Notes under the pieces: generated by a model
The model's database searches: none
Told to the model about the DNA's origin: nothing
The model's input: only the letters and a program-made list of their open reading frames with translations
Position numbers and translations under genes: made by a program
From: Actinomadura montaniterrae
Lineage (GTDB): Bacteria > Actinomycetota > Actinomycetes > Streptosporangiales > Streptosporangiaceae
DNA: 48,139 bases
Assembly: GCF_008923365.1 (NCBI RefSeq)
Contig: NZ_WBMR01000056.1
Span: forward strand, 1 to 48,139
Direction of reading: 5' to 3'
Part shown: piece by piece, positions 7,899 to 16,276 of the stretch
How the letters are laid out: each line of letters begins with the position of its first letter
How positions within the stretch are numbered: the stretch's first letter is position 1

Positions 7899-9490
7899 GA
7901 GGTGAGGCGGCGGCGGATGTCGGCGCGCAGCTCGCCCTTGGCCACCTTGCCGCCAGACGAGCGCGGCAGGGAGTCGAGCACGATGAGCCGCTCGGGATGC
8001 CATTCGCGGGAGACGCCGCGCTCGGCCAGGTGGCCGGTGAGCGCCTCCAGGTCGAGCGCGGCGCCCGGGCGCAGCTCGGCGTAGACGCACACGCGCTCGC
8101 CGAACACCTCGTCCGGCATCGCGACGGCCGCGGCCAGCGCGACCGCGGGATGGGTGCTCACCTCCGCCTCGACGGCGGCGGCGCTGATGTTCTTCCCGCC
8201 CCGGATGATCAGGTCGCTCTGCCGGCCGACCACGCGCAGGCGGCCGGCGCCGTCGATCTCGACGATGTCGGCCATCAGCATCCAGCCGTCGGGCGTGAAC
8301 AGCGCCCGGTCGGCGTCCGGGTCCTCGTAGTAGCCGGGGGAGGTGGCGGGGCCCTTGCAGCCGGGCTGCCCGGGCCGGCCGCTGTCCGTGATGTCGGATC
8401 CGTCGGCGGGGTCGAACAGCCGCACCCGCATCTCCGGGACGACGCGTCCGGCGGTGCGCAGCCGCACCTCGCGCGGGTCGTCCAGGGACGTGCGGCTGAG
8501 CGCGCCGGTCTCGTTCGAGCCGTAGAACTGCAGCACCGTCGCGCCCGTGGCCTCCTCGAACCGCGCCGCGCGCTCGTAGGGGACGGCCTCTCCGCCGGTG
8601 AACATGCAGCGCAGCGACCCGAGGTCGCGCTCCTTCTCCTCCTGCGCGTTCAGCAGCATGATGAACTGCGTCGTCACGCAGTGCAGGACGGTGACCCGGT
8701 GCCGCTCGATCAGGTCGAGCGCGGCGTGCGCGTCGAACCGCTCCATCAGCACGGTCGGGATCCCGAGGACCGCCGGCGAGAAGTGCGCCGTCCACAGCCC
8801 GAACCCGAACGGCGCGGGGACGGCGCCCATGAACACGTCCTCCGCCGTCAGCCTCCCCGCCCGCCGCGCCAGCTCGGCGAAGTAGAACCAGCGGTTCTGG
8901 GTGTGCGACACGCATTTCGGCAGCCCGGTCGTGCCCGAGGTCGAGTTGATGACGGCCAGGTCGTCGGGGCCGAGGGCGCGGCCGGTCAGGTCGCCTTCGC
9001 GCGGGTCGTCCGGGAGGCCGAGCCGGTCCACGACCACGTGGCGGGAGAGGCCGGCGCCGTCGGCGCGCAGCTCCGCCACCAGGCCGGCGGACGGCGCGCC
9101 GCGATGTTCGCCGAGCGTCACCAGGGTCCGCGCGCCGGTCCGTTCCAGCAGGTGCCGCAGCTCGCGGCGGCCCGCCCGCGCGCCGACGCCGACCAGCACC
9201 AGCCCCGCCTTCTCCGCCGCCACCGCGGTCACGTGCCAGGCCGGCCCGTCCGGCAGCAGCGCCGCCACCCGCGCGCCCGGCGCCAGGCCCAGCCCCGCGA
9301 GATGCCCGGCCAGCCGCGTCGAATGCTCGTCGTAGCGCGACCACGACAGCGTCCCGTCGGCGGTGACGTAGGCGGCGCCGTCCGGACGCCGCGCCGCGTT
9401 CCGCCGGACGTACCCGGCGACGGTCTCCGACCCCCACCAGCCGGCGGCCCGGTACGCCTCGATGGTCTCCCGGTCGAAGGGACTGGTCAC
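7895..9490 (-). CDS. AMP-dependent acyl-CoA synthetase/ligase (ANL superfamily)
   Basis: A 531-residue adenylate-forming enzyme that activates a carboxylic acid to its acyl-adenylate and then the CoA thioester. Motifs: the P-loop STSGTTGLPK (A3), FYGSNETGA (A5), GWMLMADIVEIDG (A7, with the Asp that contacts ribose), GGKNISAAAVEAEVSTHPAV (A8 hinge), and SSGGKVAKGEL at the C-terminus with the A10 lysine. It starts at GTG 9490 behind GAGGAGG. The acid substrate cannot be read; relatives include cyclohexanecarboxylate- and benzoate-type ligases. The neighbouring TetR/SDR pair suggests an acid-degradation module. Confidence 0.9.
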   Translation of the reverse strand: MTSPFDRETIEAYRAAGWWGSETVAGYVRRNAARRPDGAAYVTADGTLSWSRYDEHSTRLAGHLAGLGLAPGARVAALLPDGPAWHVTAVAAEKAGLVLVGVGARAGRRELRHLLERTGARTLVTLGEHRGAPSAGLVAELRADGAGLSRHVVVDRLGLPDDPREGDLTGRALGPDDLAVINSTSGTTGLPKCVSHTQNRWFYFAELARRAGRLTAEDVFMGAVPAPFGFGLWTAHFSPAVLGIPTVLMERFDAHAALDLIERHRVTVLHCVTTQFIMLLNAQEEKERDLGSLRCMFTGGEAVPYERAARFEEATGATVLQFYGSNETGALSRTSLDDPREVRLRTAGRVVPEMRVRLFDPADGSDITDSGRPGQPGCKGPATSPGYYEDPDADRALFTPDGWMLMADIVEIDGAGRLRVVGRQSDLIIRGGKNISAAAVEAEVSTHPAVALAAAVAMPDEVFGERVCVYAELRPGAALDLEALTGHLAERGVSREWHPERLIVLDSLPRSSGGKVAKGELRADIRRRLTS

Positions 9491-9592
9491 GGATGCCTCC
9501 TCGGACGTCGGCGAGCTGCTCCGAAAGATGCCACAACGTCCGGAAGGCCTACCGGCCGGGCAGGGCGGTGAACGAGGCGCGGCGCCCGGCGG

Positions 9593-10081
9593 TCAGCGTC
9601 CGGTCGCGCCGTCGATCAGTTCGCGGAGGACGTCCGCGTGGCCCGCGTGGCGGCCGGTCTCCTCGATCATGTGGGCGAGCGCCCAGCGGACGCTGGGGGC
9701 GGGACGTCCCCGCCGCGGCCGGGGGACGGGCGCGGCGAGGTCGGCGCACCCGTCGAGCACCTCGTTCGCGCGCCGGACCGCCTCCCGGTAGCGGGCCACG
9801 ACGTCGGCCACCCCGTCCTCCGGCGCGGCCCGGAACGTCGCCTGCCAGTCGGCGACCTCGTCCCCGAGGAACATCGAGCGCTCGACGAACGTCAGGTGGT
9901 TGAGCAGCCCGAGCAGGTTCGTGCCGGACGGCACGGCGGCCGTCCGGACCTGCGGTTCGGGGGCGCCGTCGACCTTCGCGGCGATCGACGTCCGGAGGTA
10001 GTCGAGGAACCCGCGCAGGGTCTCGGCCTCACCGCCTCCGGTCCGGGGCGGCGGCGTGTCGCGGCGCTTGGTGCTGGGCAC
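9593..10081 (-). CDS. DinB/DUF664-family protein
   Basis: A 162-residue protein with the four-helix-bundle pattern of the DinB-like superfamily (DUF664, mini-circle type). It shows LLGLLNHLTFVERSMFLGD in the middle and SVRWALAHMIEETGRHAGHADVLRELIDG at the end, where His residues usually bind a metal. Actinomycetes carry many such proteins; a few are thiol transferases or hydrolases but most have no known role. It starts at GTG 10081 with GGAG upstream and stands alone between an acyl-CoA synthetase and a divergent exported protein. Confidence 0.85.
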   Translation of the reverse strand: MPSTKRRDTPPPRTGGGEAETLRGFLDYLRTSIAAKVDGAPEPQVRTAAVPSGTNLLGLLNHLTFVERSMFLGDEVADWQATFRAAPEDGVADVVARYREAVRRANEVLDGCADLAAPVPRPRRGRPAPSVRWALAHMIEETGRHAGHADVLRELIDGATGR

Positions 10082-10158
10082 GGCGGGCTCCTTGCTGTGG
10101 TGCGGCGGCTGGCCGGTGACCTCGCCAGTCTCACCGGCATGCCCGGATCGGGCACGAA

Positions 10159-10179
10159 ATCTTGCCGTTCCAGCAAGAT
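10159..10179. promoter_or_regulatory. Inverted repeat ATCTTGC-N7-GCAAGAT
   Basis: A perfect 7-bp inverted repeat with a 7-base spacer lies in the divergent gap between the DinB-like gene and the exported beta-lactamase-fold gene. It is closer to the DinB-like start (about 78 bases) than to the other (about 100). It could be an operator or the base of a small hairpin; no adjacent regulator gene points to one. Confidence 0.35.
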
Positions 10180-10280
10180 GAGACTTCGCGATCTCGCGTT
10201 AATGCCGTGCAAGGCGGATTATCAACCAGTTCTCAGATCGGCTGCCGGTTGCCTTCAGGAACGGCCGCCACGGTCGTCCC

Positions 10281-11204
10281 ATGCGCAACCCAAAGGCGCG
10301 GCGGTTCACCCTCATGCTCCTCGGCCTGACGCTGCCGCTCACGATGCTCCTCGGGGCGGCGGCGTGGAAGCTCAGCGGGCCGGACGCGAGCGAGCCCGGG
10401 CGCGCGCCGGTGGCCGCGCCCAGCAATGCCGCCGACCTCGCGCCGGAGCCGAGCCCGTCCCCGACGGCGAGCGCGTCGCCCACGCCCCGTCCGGTCGACC
10501 GCGGCGAACTGGCCAAGGCCATCGAGAAGGCCGTCAAGGGCGACGCGCGCGTGTCGGTGTCGGTGAGCGACCTGACGGACGGCACCTCTTACACCTACGG
10601 GGCGTCGCGGCGGTTCGTGACGGCGAGCATCGTCAAGGTGGACATCCTCGCGGCCCTGCTGCTGCAGGCGCAGGATCGGGGGCGGGCGCTCACGGCGTCC
10701 GAGAAGAGCCTGGCCACCCGCATGATCGAGAACAGCGACAACGCCGCCGCGAACGCGCTGTGGTCCGCCATCGGCGGCGCGGCCGGGCTGGCGAAGGCCG
10801 ACCGCCGGCTCGGCCTGAAGGAGACGACGGCGACGAGCGTCAGCTGGGGGCTGACCAGCACCAGCGCCCGCGACCAGGTCCGGCTGCTGAACGCTCTCGT
10901 CTCCGGCGGCGGGCCGCTCAGCAAGCGCAGCCGCCGGTACATCCTCGGACTGATGAGCCAGGTGGACACCACGCAGGACTGGGGCGTCAGCGCGGGCGCC
11001 GCCGCCGGGGACGCCGTCGCGCTGAAGAACGGCTGGCTGCCCCGCTCCACCGACGGGGGCCTGTGGGTCATCAACAGCATCGGCCGGATCAAGGGCGACC
11101 ACGACTACTCGATCGCGGTCCTCTCCGACCGGAACCCGTCCATGGACGCGGGCGTCGCCCTGGTCGAGACGGTGACGGAGGCCGTCCTGGACGGGCTGTC
11201 CTAA
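10281..11204 (+). CDS. Exported serine beta-lactamase/DD-peptidase-fold protein (class A-like)
   Basis: A 307-residue protein with an N-terminal membrane anchor (about residues 9-29), a Pro/Ser/Thr-rich linker to about residue 70, and a class A-type penicillin-interacting domain. The SxxK motif is SIVK (Ser116, Lys119), SDN is at 152-154, and LKNGW near residue 249 supplies the KTG-equivalent. The usual ExxLN motif of true class A beta-lactamases is not evident, so hydrolysis of beta-lactams is uncertain. Actinomycetes hold many such anchored homologues of unknown function. It stands alone and faces a TetR gene, whose 3' end overlaps its own by 4 bases. Confidence 0.85.
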   Translation: MRNPKARRFTLMLLGLTLPLTMLLGAAAWKLSGPDASEPGRAPVAAPSNAADLAPEPSPSPTASASPTPRPVDRGELAKAIEKAVKGDARVSVSVSDLTDGTSYTYGASRRFVTASIVKVDILAALLLQAQDRGRALTASEKSLATRMIENSDNAAANALWSAIGGAAGLAKADRRLGLKETTATSVSWGLTSTSARDQVRLLNALVSGGGPLSKRSRRYILGLMSQVDTTQDWGVSAGAAAGDAVALKNGWLPRSTDGGLWVINSIGRIKGDHDYSIAVLSDRNPSMDAGVALVETVTEAVLDGLS

Positions 11205-11827
11205 GCACCGCCCGGCATCGCCCGCGCGCCGGTGAGGATGATGTCGACGAGCGTCTCGGCGTAGGCGGGGAACGTCCGGCGGAGACGGGCCCGGCTGCTC
11301 TCCGGCGTCGACTCCCAGTGCGTGGACATCGCGCCGACGAGCAGGTCCGGGAGCGTCGACGACCGGACGGCCGGCGCCAGCTCGCCGCGGGCGATCGCGC
11401 GCCGGGTGATCTCGCGGGCGGCCTCGGTGCGGGGCCGGTTGATCATTTCCTCGTACAGCGCCGCGAGCGCGGGCCGGGCGCGCGAGTCGAGGGAGATCCG
11501 CCGGCCGGCCAGGGCGCGGTCGGTGTGCCGGTACCAGTGCACCCATTGCCGCGCGTAGTCCAGGAGGTCGGCGCGGACCGAGCCGCAGTCCCGGGCGGTC
11601 GGGAAGTCCAGGTTGTGCAGCGCCGAGACGAGCAGTTCCTCGCCGCCGGACCAGCGCCGGTAGATGGCCGGCTTGCCGACGCCGGCCTCCCTCGCGACCG
11701 CGTCGAACGTGAAGCCGCCCCAGCCCGCGCGGGCGTAGACGCGGACCGCCGCCTCGAAGACCCGGGGCTCGATCAGCGGGTCCCGCTTGCGTCCCGCCGT
11801 CGAACCGGACGTTCGGGCCTCGGGCAT
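11201..11827 (-). CDS. TetR-family transcriptional regulator
   Basis: I take the ATG at 11827 (MPEARTSG), with GAAGGAT just upstream, rather than longer in-frame starts that would run across the operator. The 208-residue protein has a TetR helix-turn-helix (FTFDAVAREAGVGKPAIYRRWSGGEELL) followed by a C-terminal domain with PTARDCGSVRADLLDY, typical of the TetR_C_16-like group. It is divergent from an acyl-CoA ligase/SDR operon, and a perfect inverted repeat lies between. It should repress that operon and itself. Confidence 0.9.
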   Translation of the reverse strand: MPEARTSGSTAGRKRDPLIEPRVFEAAVRVYARAGWGGFTFDAVAREAGVGKPAIYRRWSGGEELLVSALHNLDFPTARDCGSVRADLLDYARQWVHWYRHTDRALAGRRISLDSRARPALAALYEEMINRPRTEAAREITRRAIARGELAPAVRSSTLPDLLVGAMSTHWESTPESSRARLRRTFPAYAETLVDIILTGARAMPGGA

Positions 11828-11879
11828 GGCGGGGATCCTTCGCGGCGGTCGGCGGGCGACCCATTCTAGATCCGGCCCT

Positions 11880-11902
11880 TTACGTACGGGAATCGTACGT
11901 AA
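11880..11902. promoter_or_regulatory. TetR operator candidate TTACGTACG-N5-CGTACGTAA
   Basis: A perfect 9-bp inverted repeat with a 5-base spacer, 53 bases upstream of the TetR start and 38 bases upstream of the divergent acyl-CoA ligase start. Each arm itself contains the palindrome CGTACG or ACGTACGT. TetR proteins with GKPAIYRRW recognition helices often bind TACGTACG-type sites. The layout predicts shared repression of both transcripts. Confidence 0.75.
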
Positions 11903-11939
11903 TAGGCTCCGGGCACCGCGAGCGTCGAGAGTGGGTCCC

Positions 11940-13499
11940 ATGCCGCCGGCAGACACCGAGTCGCGCCCGACCGTCCCCGAACTGCTCAGGCGCGGCGCGC
12001 GCGAGTTCGGCCGCGAGCGGTACCTGGTGACGCCCACCGACCATCTGACCTACGCCGAAGCCGACCGCCGCTCCGCGCTCGCCGCGCGGTGGCTGCTCCG
12101 CCACGGCGTCGGCAAGGGGACGCGCGTCGGCCTGTTCTTCACCAGCGACACCGAATGGGCCGTCTGGTGGCTCGCCGCGAGCCGCGCCGGCGCCGTCGTC
12201 GTCCCGCTGAGCACCCTGTACGCCCCGGCCGAGATCGCCAAGGTGCTGCGGCTCGCCGACGTCGCCGTGCTCATCGCCCCCGCCCGCGTCCTCACGATCG
12301 ACGTCGCCGGGCGGTTCGAGGCCGCGCTTCCCGGCCTGGCGGACCAGCGGGCCGGGGACCTGTGCCTGCCCGCCGCGCCCTACCTGCGCCGCATCGTCCT
12401 CACCGGCCCGTCCGACCGCTCCTGGGCCACGGTCTGGGACGCCGCGAGCACCGCCCTCGCCCCCGCCGGACTCCTGGCCGCCGTCGAGGACGAGGTCACC
12501 CCCGCCGACCTGGCCATCATGGTCCACACCTCGGGGTCGACCGCCGACCCCAAGGGCGTCCTGCACACGCACGGCACCCTCGTCCGGCAGACCTCCACCT
12601 GGCCCGCGGCGATCCGGGCACTGACCGGCGCCTCCGGCGTCCCGCGGATCCTGTGCGCGATGCCGTTCTTCTGGATCGGCGGCGTCCTCGCCACGACGGG
12701 CGCGCTCCACGAACCGGTGACGGTGCTCGTCCTGCCGCGTCCGGAGGCCGGCGCGGCGCTCGACCTGATCGAGCGGGAAGGCGGGCACGGCGTCGTCGGC
12801 TGGCCGGCGTTCACCCAGCAGCTGCGCGACCACCCGTCCTTCGCCGAGCGCGACCTCGTCGGCGCGCCCATGCTCCGGGACGGCCCGCTCGACCTCGCCA
12901 TGCACGGCGTCCCGGACGGATACCCCGTCCACCGCAGCATGACCGAGACGGCCGGCGGCTTCGCGTTCACCGACATCGCGATCGTCGACGGCGAGGGCCG
13001 GCCCGTCCCCGACGGCGACGTCGGCGAGCTGCTGATCCGCGGCGCCGGGACGATGGCGGGCTACAACAAGCGCGAGCGGTCCGAGGTGTTCGACCAGGAC
13101 GGCTGGTACCACACCGGTGACCGCGTCTACCGCCGCACAGGCGACCCGCGGCTCTTCTATGTGGGACGCACCAGCGAACTCATCAAGGCGGCCGGGGCGA
13201 ACGTGTCCCCGCGCGAGGTCGAGTCGGTGATCGAAGCGTTCGACGAGGTCACCCAGTGCGTGGTCATCGGAACCGACCACCCCACGCGCGGCGAGGAGGT
13301 CTGCGCGGTCATCGTCCCCGCAGCCCAGGACGTCGACGTCGAGGCCCTCGCCGCGCGGGCACGCCGGCACTTGTCCGCCTACAAGGTCCCGACCCGCTGG
13401 GTCATCACGCCGAGCGAGCGGATACCGACGCTTCCGAGCGGAAAGTTCGACCGCAGGAAGCTCCGCACCCTGGTCACGGACGGGATGGAGAGAACATGA
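11940..13499 (+). CDS. Acyl-CoA ligase (ANL superfamily, FadD-like)
   Basis: The ATG at 11940 gives a 519-residue protein; the open frame continues upstream over the TetR gene and operator, which is not plausible. It carries the adenylation motifs MVHTSGSTADPKGVLHTHG (A3), MTETAGG (A5), GWYHTGDRVYRR (A7), IKAAGANVSPREVE (A8) and LPSGKFDRRKLR (A10 lysine). The stretch between A5 and the ribose-binding loop looks about 20-25 residues shorter than in most FadD-type ligases, where an RGSxGRP-like segment normally stands. Whether that affects activity is unclear. Its stop overlaps the start of the next SDR gene (ATGA), so they form an operon under the divergent TetR. Confidence 0.88.
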   Translation: MPPADTESRPTVPELLRRGAREFGRERYLVTPTDHLTYAEADRRSALAARWLLRHGVGKGTRVGLFFTSDTEWAVWWLAASRAGAVVVPLSTLYAPAEIAKVLRLADVAVLIAPARVLTIDVAGRFEAALPGLADQRAGDLCLPAAPYLRRIVLTGPSDRSWATVWDAASTALAPAGLLAAVEDEVTPADLAIMVHTSGSTADPKGVLHTHGTLVRQTSTWPAAIRALTGASGVPRILCAMPFFWIGGVLATTGALHEPVTVLVLPRPEAGAALDLIEREGGHGVVGWPAFTQQLRDHPSFAERDLVGAPMLRDGPLDLAMHGVPDGYPVHRSMTETAGGFAFTDIAIVDGEGRPVPDGDVGELLIRGAGTMAGYNKRERSEVFDQDGWYHTGDRVYRRTGDPRLFYVGRTSELIKAAGANVSPREVESVIEAFDEVTQCVVIGTDHPTRGEEVCAVIVPAAQDVDVEALAARARRHLSAYKVPTRWVITPSERIPTLPSGKFDRRKLRTLVTDGMERT

Positions 13500-14317
13500 C
13501 GCAGCACGTCGCGGTGGTCATCGGAGCCGGCGGCATGGGGCAGGCCATCGCCCGGCGCGTCGGCCCGTCCGCGCACCTCCTGGTGGCCGACCACAGCCAG
13601 GAGGTCCTGGACGCGGCCACCGCGCAGCTCACCGACGAGGGCCACCAGGTCACCGCCCAGCGGGTGGACGTGTCCGCGCGCAAGCCGGTCGCCGCGCTGG
13701 CCGAGCAGGCCGCCTCCCTGGGCCCGGTGCAGTCGGTCGTGCACACCGCCGGGCTGTCGCCCGTGCAGGCGCCGGTGCCGGCGATCCTGGCCGTCGACCT
13801 GCTCGGCGTCGCGCTCGTCCTGGAGGAGTTCGGCGAGGTCGTCGCGCCCGGCGGCGCCGGCCTCGTGATCGCCAGCATGGCGGGCCACTTCCATCCCGGC
13901 CTCCCCCGCGAGCAGGAGCGGCAACTGGCCGCCACCCCGGCCGACGAGCTGCTCTCCCTCCCGATCTGCGACGCGTCCGCCTTCGCCGACAGCGGGACCG
14001 CCTACGCCTTCGCCAAGTACGCCAACCGGCTGCGCGTCCAGGCCGCCAGCACCGCCTGGGGCGCCCGCGGCGCCCGGATCAACTCCATCAGCCCCGGCGT
14101 CATCGCCACCCCCATGGGCCGCGCCGAACTCGGCAGCGAGCACGGCGACGGCATGAGGATGATGATCGACGCCTCCAACGCCAAGCGGACCGGCACCCCC
14201 GCCGACATCGCCGCCGCCGCCGAGTTCCTGCTCGGCCCCGCCGCGTCCTTCATCTCCGGCACCGACCTGCTCGTCGACGGCGGCGCGGTCGCCGCCGTAA
14301 CGTCCCTGACCCCCTGA
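13496..14317 (+). CDS. Short-chain dehydrogenase/reductase
   Basis: A 273-residue SDR beginning at ATG 13496, which overlaps the ligase stop (ATGA), so translational coupling is expected. The nucleotide-binding turn is GAGGMGQAI rather than TGxxxGIG. HTAGLSP replaces NNAG. The catalytic pair is in YAFAKYAN (Tyr and Lys), and the C-terminus has SGTDLLVDGG. It probably acts on the product of the coupled CoA ligase or on a related alcohol. The atypical first turn and the short segment before the catalytic Tyr place it in a divergent SDR group; cofactor preference is likely NAD(H), given AD at the end of strand 2. Confidence 0.88.
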   Translation: MTQHVAVVIGAGGMGQAIARRVGPSAHLLVADHSQEVLDAATAQLTDEGHQVTAQRVDVSARKPVAALAEQAASLGPVQSVVHTAGLSPVQAPVPAILAVDLLGVALVLEEFGEVVAPGGAGLVIASMAGHFHPGLPREQERQLAATPADELLSLPICDASAFADSGTAYAFAKYANRLRVQAASTAWGARGARINSISPGVIATPMGRAELGSEHGDGMRMMIDASNAKRTGTPADIAAAAEFLLGPAASFISGTDLLVDGGAVAAVTSLTP

Positions 14318-14347
14318 ACCCGCCGGACCCGGTACGTCGGCTGGAGG

Positions 14348-15187
14348 TTAGGGGGTGAAGAAGTCGATGAGGGCTCGGGCTATGTCGGTGGGGGCGTTCT
14401 CGGTGGGGATGTGGTCCGCGTGCGGGATGCGGACGAGCGTGGTCCGGGGGATCTCCGCGGCGAACTTCTCGGCGTACTCCACCTTCTCGAAGCCGTCGTC
14501 CTCGCCCCAGATCAGCAGTTTGGGCGTTGTCGACCGGCGGAGCGCGGGGACGAGGTCGAGGGTGTGGCGGCTGTCAGCCGCGCCCGCCATGGCCAGCCAG
14601 GAGCGGCGGACCCGCGGATCGTTCCACGGATCCACGTAGTCGGCGATCAGCTGCTCGGTGGCGGCATCGGCCAGCGCGCCCGCCACGGCCTCCCGGCGGG
14701 CGGCGAGCAGCTCGTCGGCGGTGGTCGCCGCGGCGACCTCCGGGTCCCGGAACCGGGCGACGTGGGGCGCCGGCCAGGAGTCGTAGAGGACCGAGTTGAC
14801 CAGGGCCAGCCGGGGGATCTCCAGCCGCCCGTGGACGAGGAGACGCTGGGCGATGGCGCCGCCGATGTCATGCCCGGCCACGGCGACCGGCCCGGAGAGC
14901 CCCAGCGCGGACGCGAACCGGACCACCCAGTCCGCGAGGGCCGGGACCGTGGCCGTTTCCAGGGTGAGCTCGCCGCCCGAGCGCCCCAGCCCGGGAAGAT
15001 CGACCGCAACGGGCCTTAGGCCTGCCTCCGCGAGGCGGCCCAGCACCGGGAGCCAAACCCGGCTCCAATACGTGCCGTGCAGCAGGAGCACGACCGGGCC
15101 GTCCTGCCCGGCGGTCAGGTAGCTGGCCGTTTCGCCGTCGACCTGGATCGCGCTCCTCCGCACGTCCGTTCCAGTGGTTTCGCTCAT
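14348..15187 (-). CDS. Alpha/beta hydrolase (epoxide hydrolase/haloalkane dehalogenase-like)
   Basis: A 279-residue alpha/beta hydrolase. The oxyanion motif LLLHGTYWS and the nucleophile elbow AGHDIGG are clear. The nucleophile is Asp rather than Ser, as in epoxide hydrolases and haloalkane dehalogenases that form an ester intermediate. WGEDDGF carries a likely acid and IPHADHIPTENAP the catalytic His. These enzymes open epoxides or remove halides, but the substrate is unknown. It is divergent from a GlxA/AraC regulator with 86 bases between starts, and that regulator may control it. Confidence 0.88.
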   Translation of the reverse strand: MSETTGTDVRRSAIQVDGETASYLTAGQDGPVVLLLHGTYWSRVWLPVLGRLAEAGLRPVAVDLPGLGRSGGELTLETATVPALADWVVRFASALGLSGPVAVAGHDIGGAIAQRLLVHGRLEIPRLALVNSVLYDSWPAPHVARFRDPEVAAATTADELLAARREAVAGALADAATEQLIADYVDPWNDPRVRRSWLAMAGAADSRHTLDLVPALRRSTTPKLLIWGEDDGFEKVEYAEKFAAEIPRTTLVRIPHADHIPTENAPTDIARALIDFFTP

Positions 15188-15273
15188 GGGACCACTGTGA
15201 CCGGAGCCCGCTTCCCGAGCCGAGAGTCCAAAAAGACACCTGTGGGTATGTTCTTGCCACGAGTCGTCATCGG

Positions 15274-16260
15274 GTGGTGGCCCTGCTCAACCCGCCGCAG
15301 TCACCGTTCGAGCTCGCCTGTGCCGCGGAGGTCTTCGGCACCGTCCGGCAGGACGTGCCGGCCCGCTACACCTTCCGGGTCTGCGCCGAGCACCCCGGCC
15401 CGCTGCCGACCACGGCCGGCTACGCGATGCTCGTGGACGCGGGGCTGGCGGCCCTGGAGGAAGCGGACACCGTGATCATTCCCGGCTGGCAGCCGGCCGG
15501 CGCCCCGGCGCCGCCGGCCGTCACCGAAGCGCTGCGCGCCGCCCACCGGCGCGGGGCCCGGATCGTCGCGATCTGCACGGGCGCGTTCGTCCTCGCTCAG
15601 GCCGGGCTGCTCGACGGCCGGCGCGCCACCACCCACTGGCGCCACACCGGCCTGCTCGCCTCCGGCTTCCCGGAAGTGCAGGTGGACCCGGACGTGCTCT
15701 ACGTGGACCACGGCGACGTGGCGACCAGCGCGGGCACGGGCGCGGGCATCGACCTGTGCCTGCACCTCGTCCGCTCCGACCACGGCGCGGCGTACGCCGC
15801 GCAGATCGCCCGGAACATGGTCCTGCCGCCGCACCGGGAAGGCAGCCAGCTCCAGTACGCGACACTGCCCGAACCAGCCCGGGCGGACGAGTCGCTGGCG
15901 CCGCTCCTGGAGTGGGCCGCGTCCCGGCTCGGCACCCGGCTGACCGTCGCCCGGCTCGCCGAGCACGCCGGGCTGTCGAGCCGGACGCTCGCCCGGCGGT
16001 TCACCGAGCAGCTCGGCACCAGCCCGGGACAGTGGCTGCTCGGCCGGCGCCTCGACGCGGCCCGGGTCCTGCTGGAACGGACCGACCTTCCGGTGGAGAG
16101 CATCGCGACCCGGGTCGGGCTCGCGTCGGCGGTCAACCTGCGGCGCCGCTTCCGCGCGCACCTCGGCACCACGCCCGGCACCTACCGGCGCACCTTCGGC
16201 GAACCGCCGCGCGAACCGGCGCGCGAACCGCCGCGCGAACCGCGACCAGCGGGTCGATAG
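15274..16260 (+). CDS. GlxA-family transcriptional regulator (DJ-1/PfpI domain plus AraC HTH)
   Basis: A 328-residue two-domain regulator. Residues 1-180 form an amidase-like DJ-1/PfpI domain (SPFELACAAEVFG; AICTGAFVLAQAGLLDGRRAT with Cys near 101; WRHTG). Residues 210-305 hold two AraC-type helix-turn-helix units (LAEHAGLSSRTLARRFTEQLG; IATRVGLASAVNLRRRFRAHLG). GTG 15274 is the only reasonable start codon in frame, although similarity seems to run a few residues further upstream, so the start is uncertain; no good ribosome-binding site is visible. The C-terminus is extended by a repeated EPPREPA tail. It likely controls the divergent hydrolase. Confidence 0.9.
   Translation: MVALLNPPQSPFELACAAEVFGTVRQDVPARYTFRVCAEHPGPLPTTAGYAMLVDAGLAALEEADTVIIPGWQPAGAPAPPAVTEALRAAHRRGARIVAICTGAFVLAQAGLLDGRRATTHWRHTGLLASGFPEVQVDPDVLYVDHGDVATSAGTGAGIDLCLHLVRSDHGAAYAAQIARNMVLPPHREGSQLQYATLPEPARADESLAPLLEWAASRLGTRLTVARLAEHAGLSSRTLARRFTEQLGTSPGQWLLGRRLDAARVLLERTDLPVESIATRVGLASAVNLRRRFRAHLGTTPGTYRRTFGEPPREPAREPPREPRPAGR
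16201..16246 (+). repeat. 12-bp tandem repeat at the 3' end of the GlxA-type gene
   Basis: The unit GAACCGCCGCGC, or GAACCGGCGCGC, is repeated three times plus a partial copy. It encodes EPPR-EPAR-EPPR-EPR at the extreme C-terminus. Because the unit is 12 bp, copy-number change keeps the frame. Confidence 0.8.
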
Positions 16261-16276
16261 CGCGTCGGCGCGTGGC

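Noticed and set aside
15188..15273. ATG at 15248 as start of the GlxA-type regulator
   Set aside because: It is out of frame with the conserved DJ-1/AraC reading frame; only GTG 15274 or 15277 is in frame.
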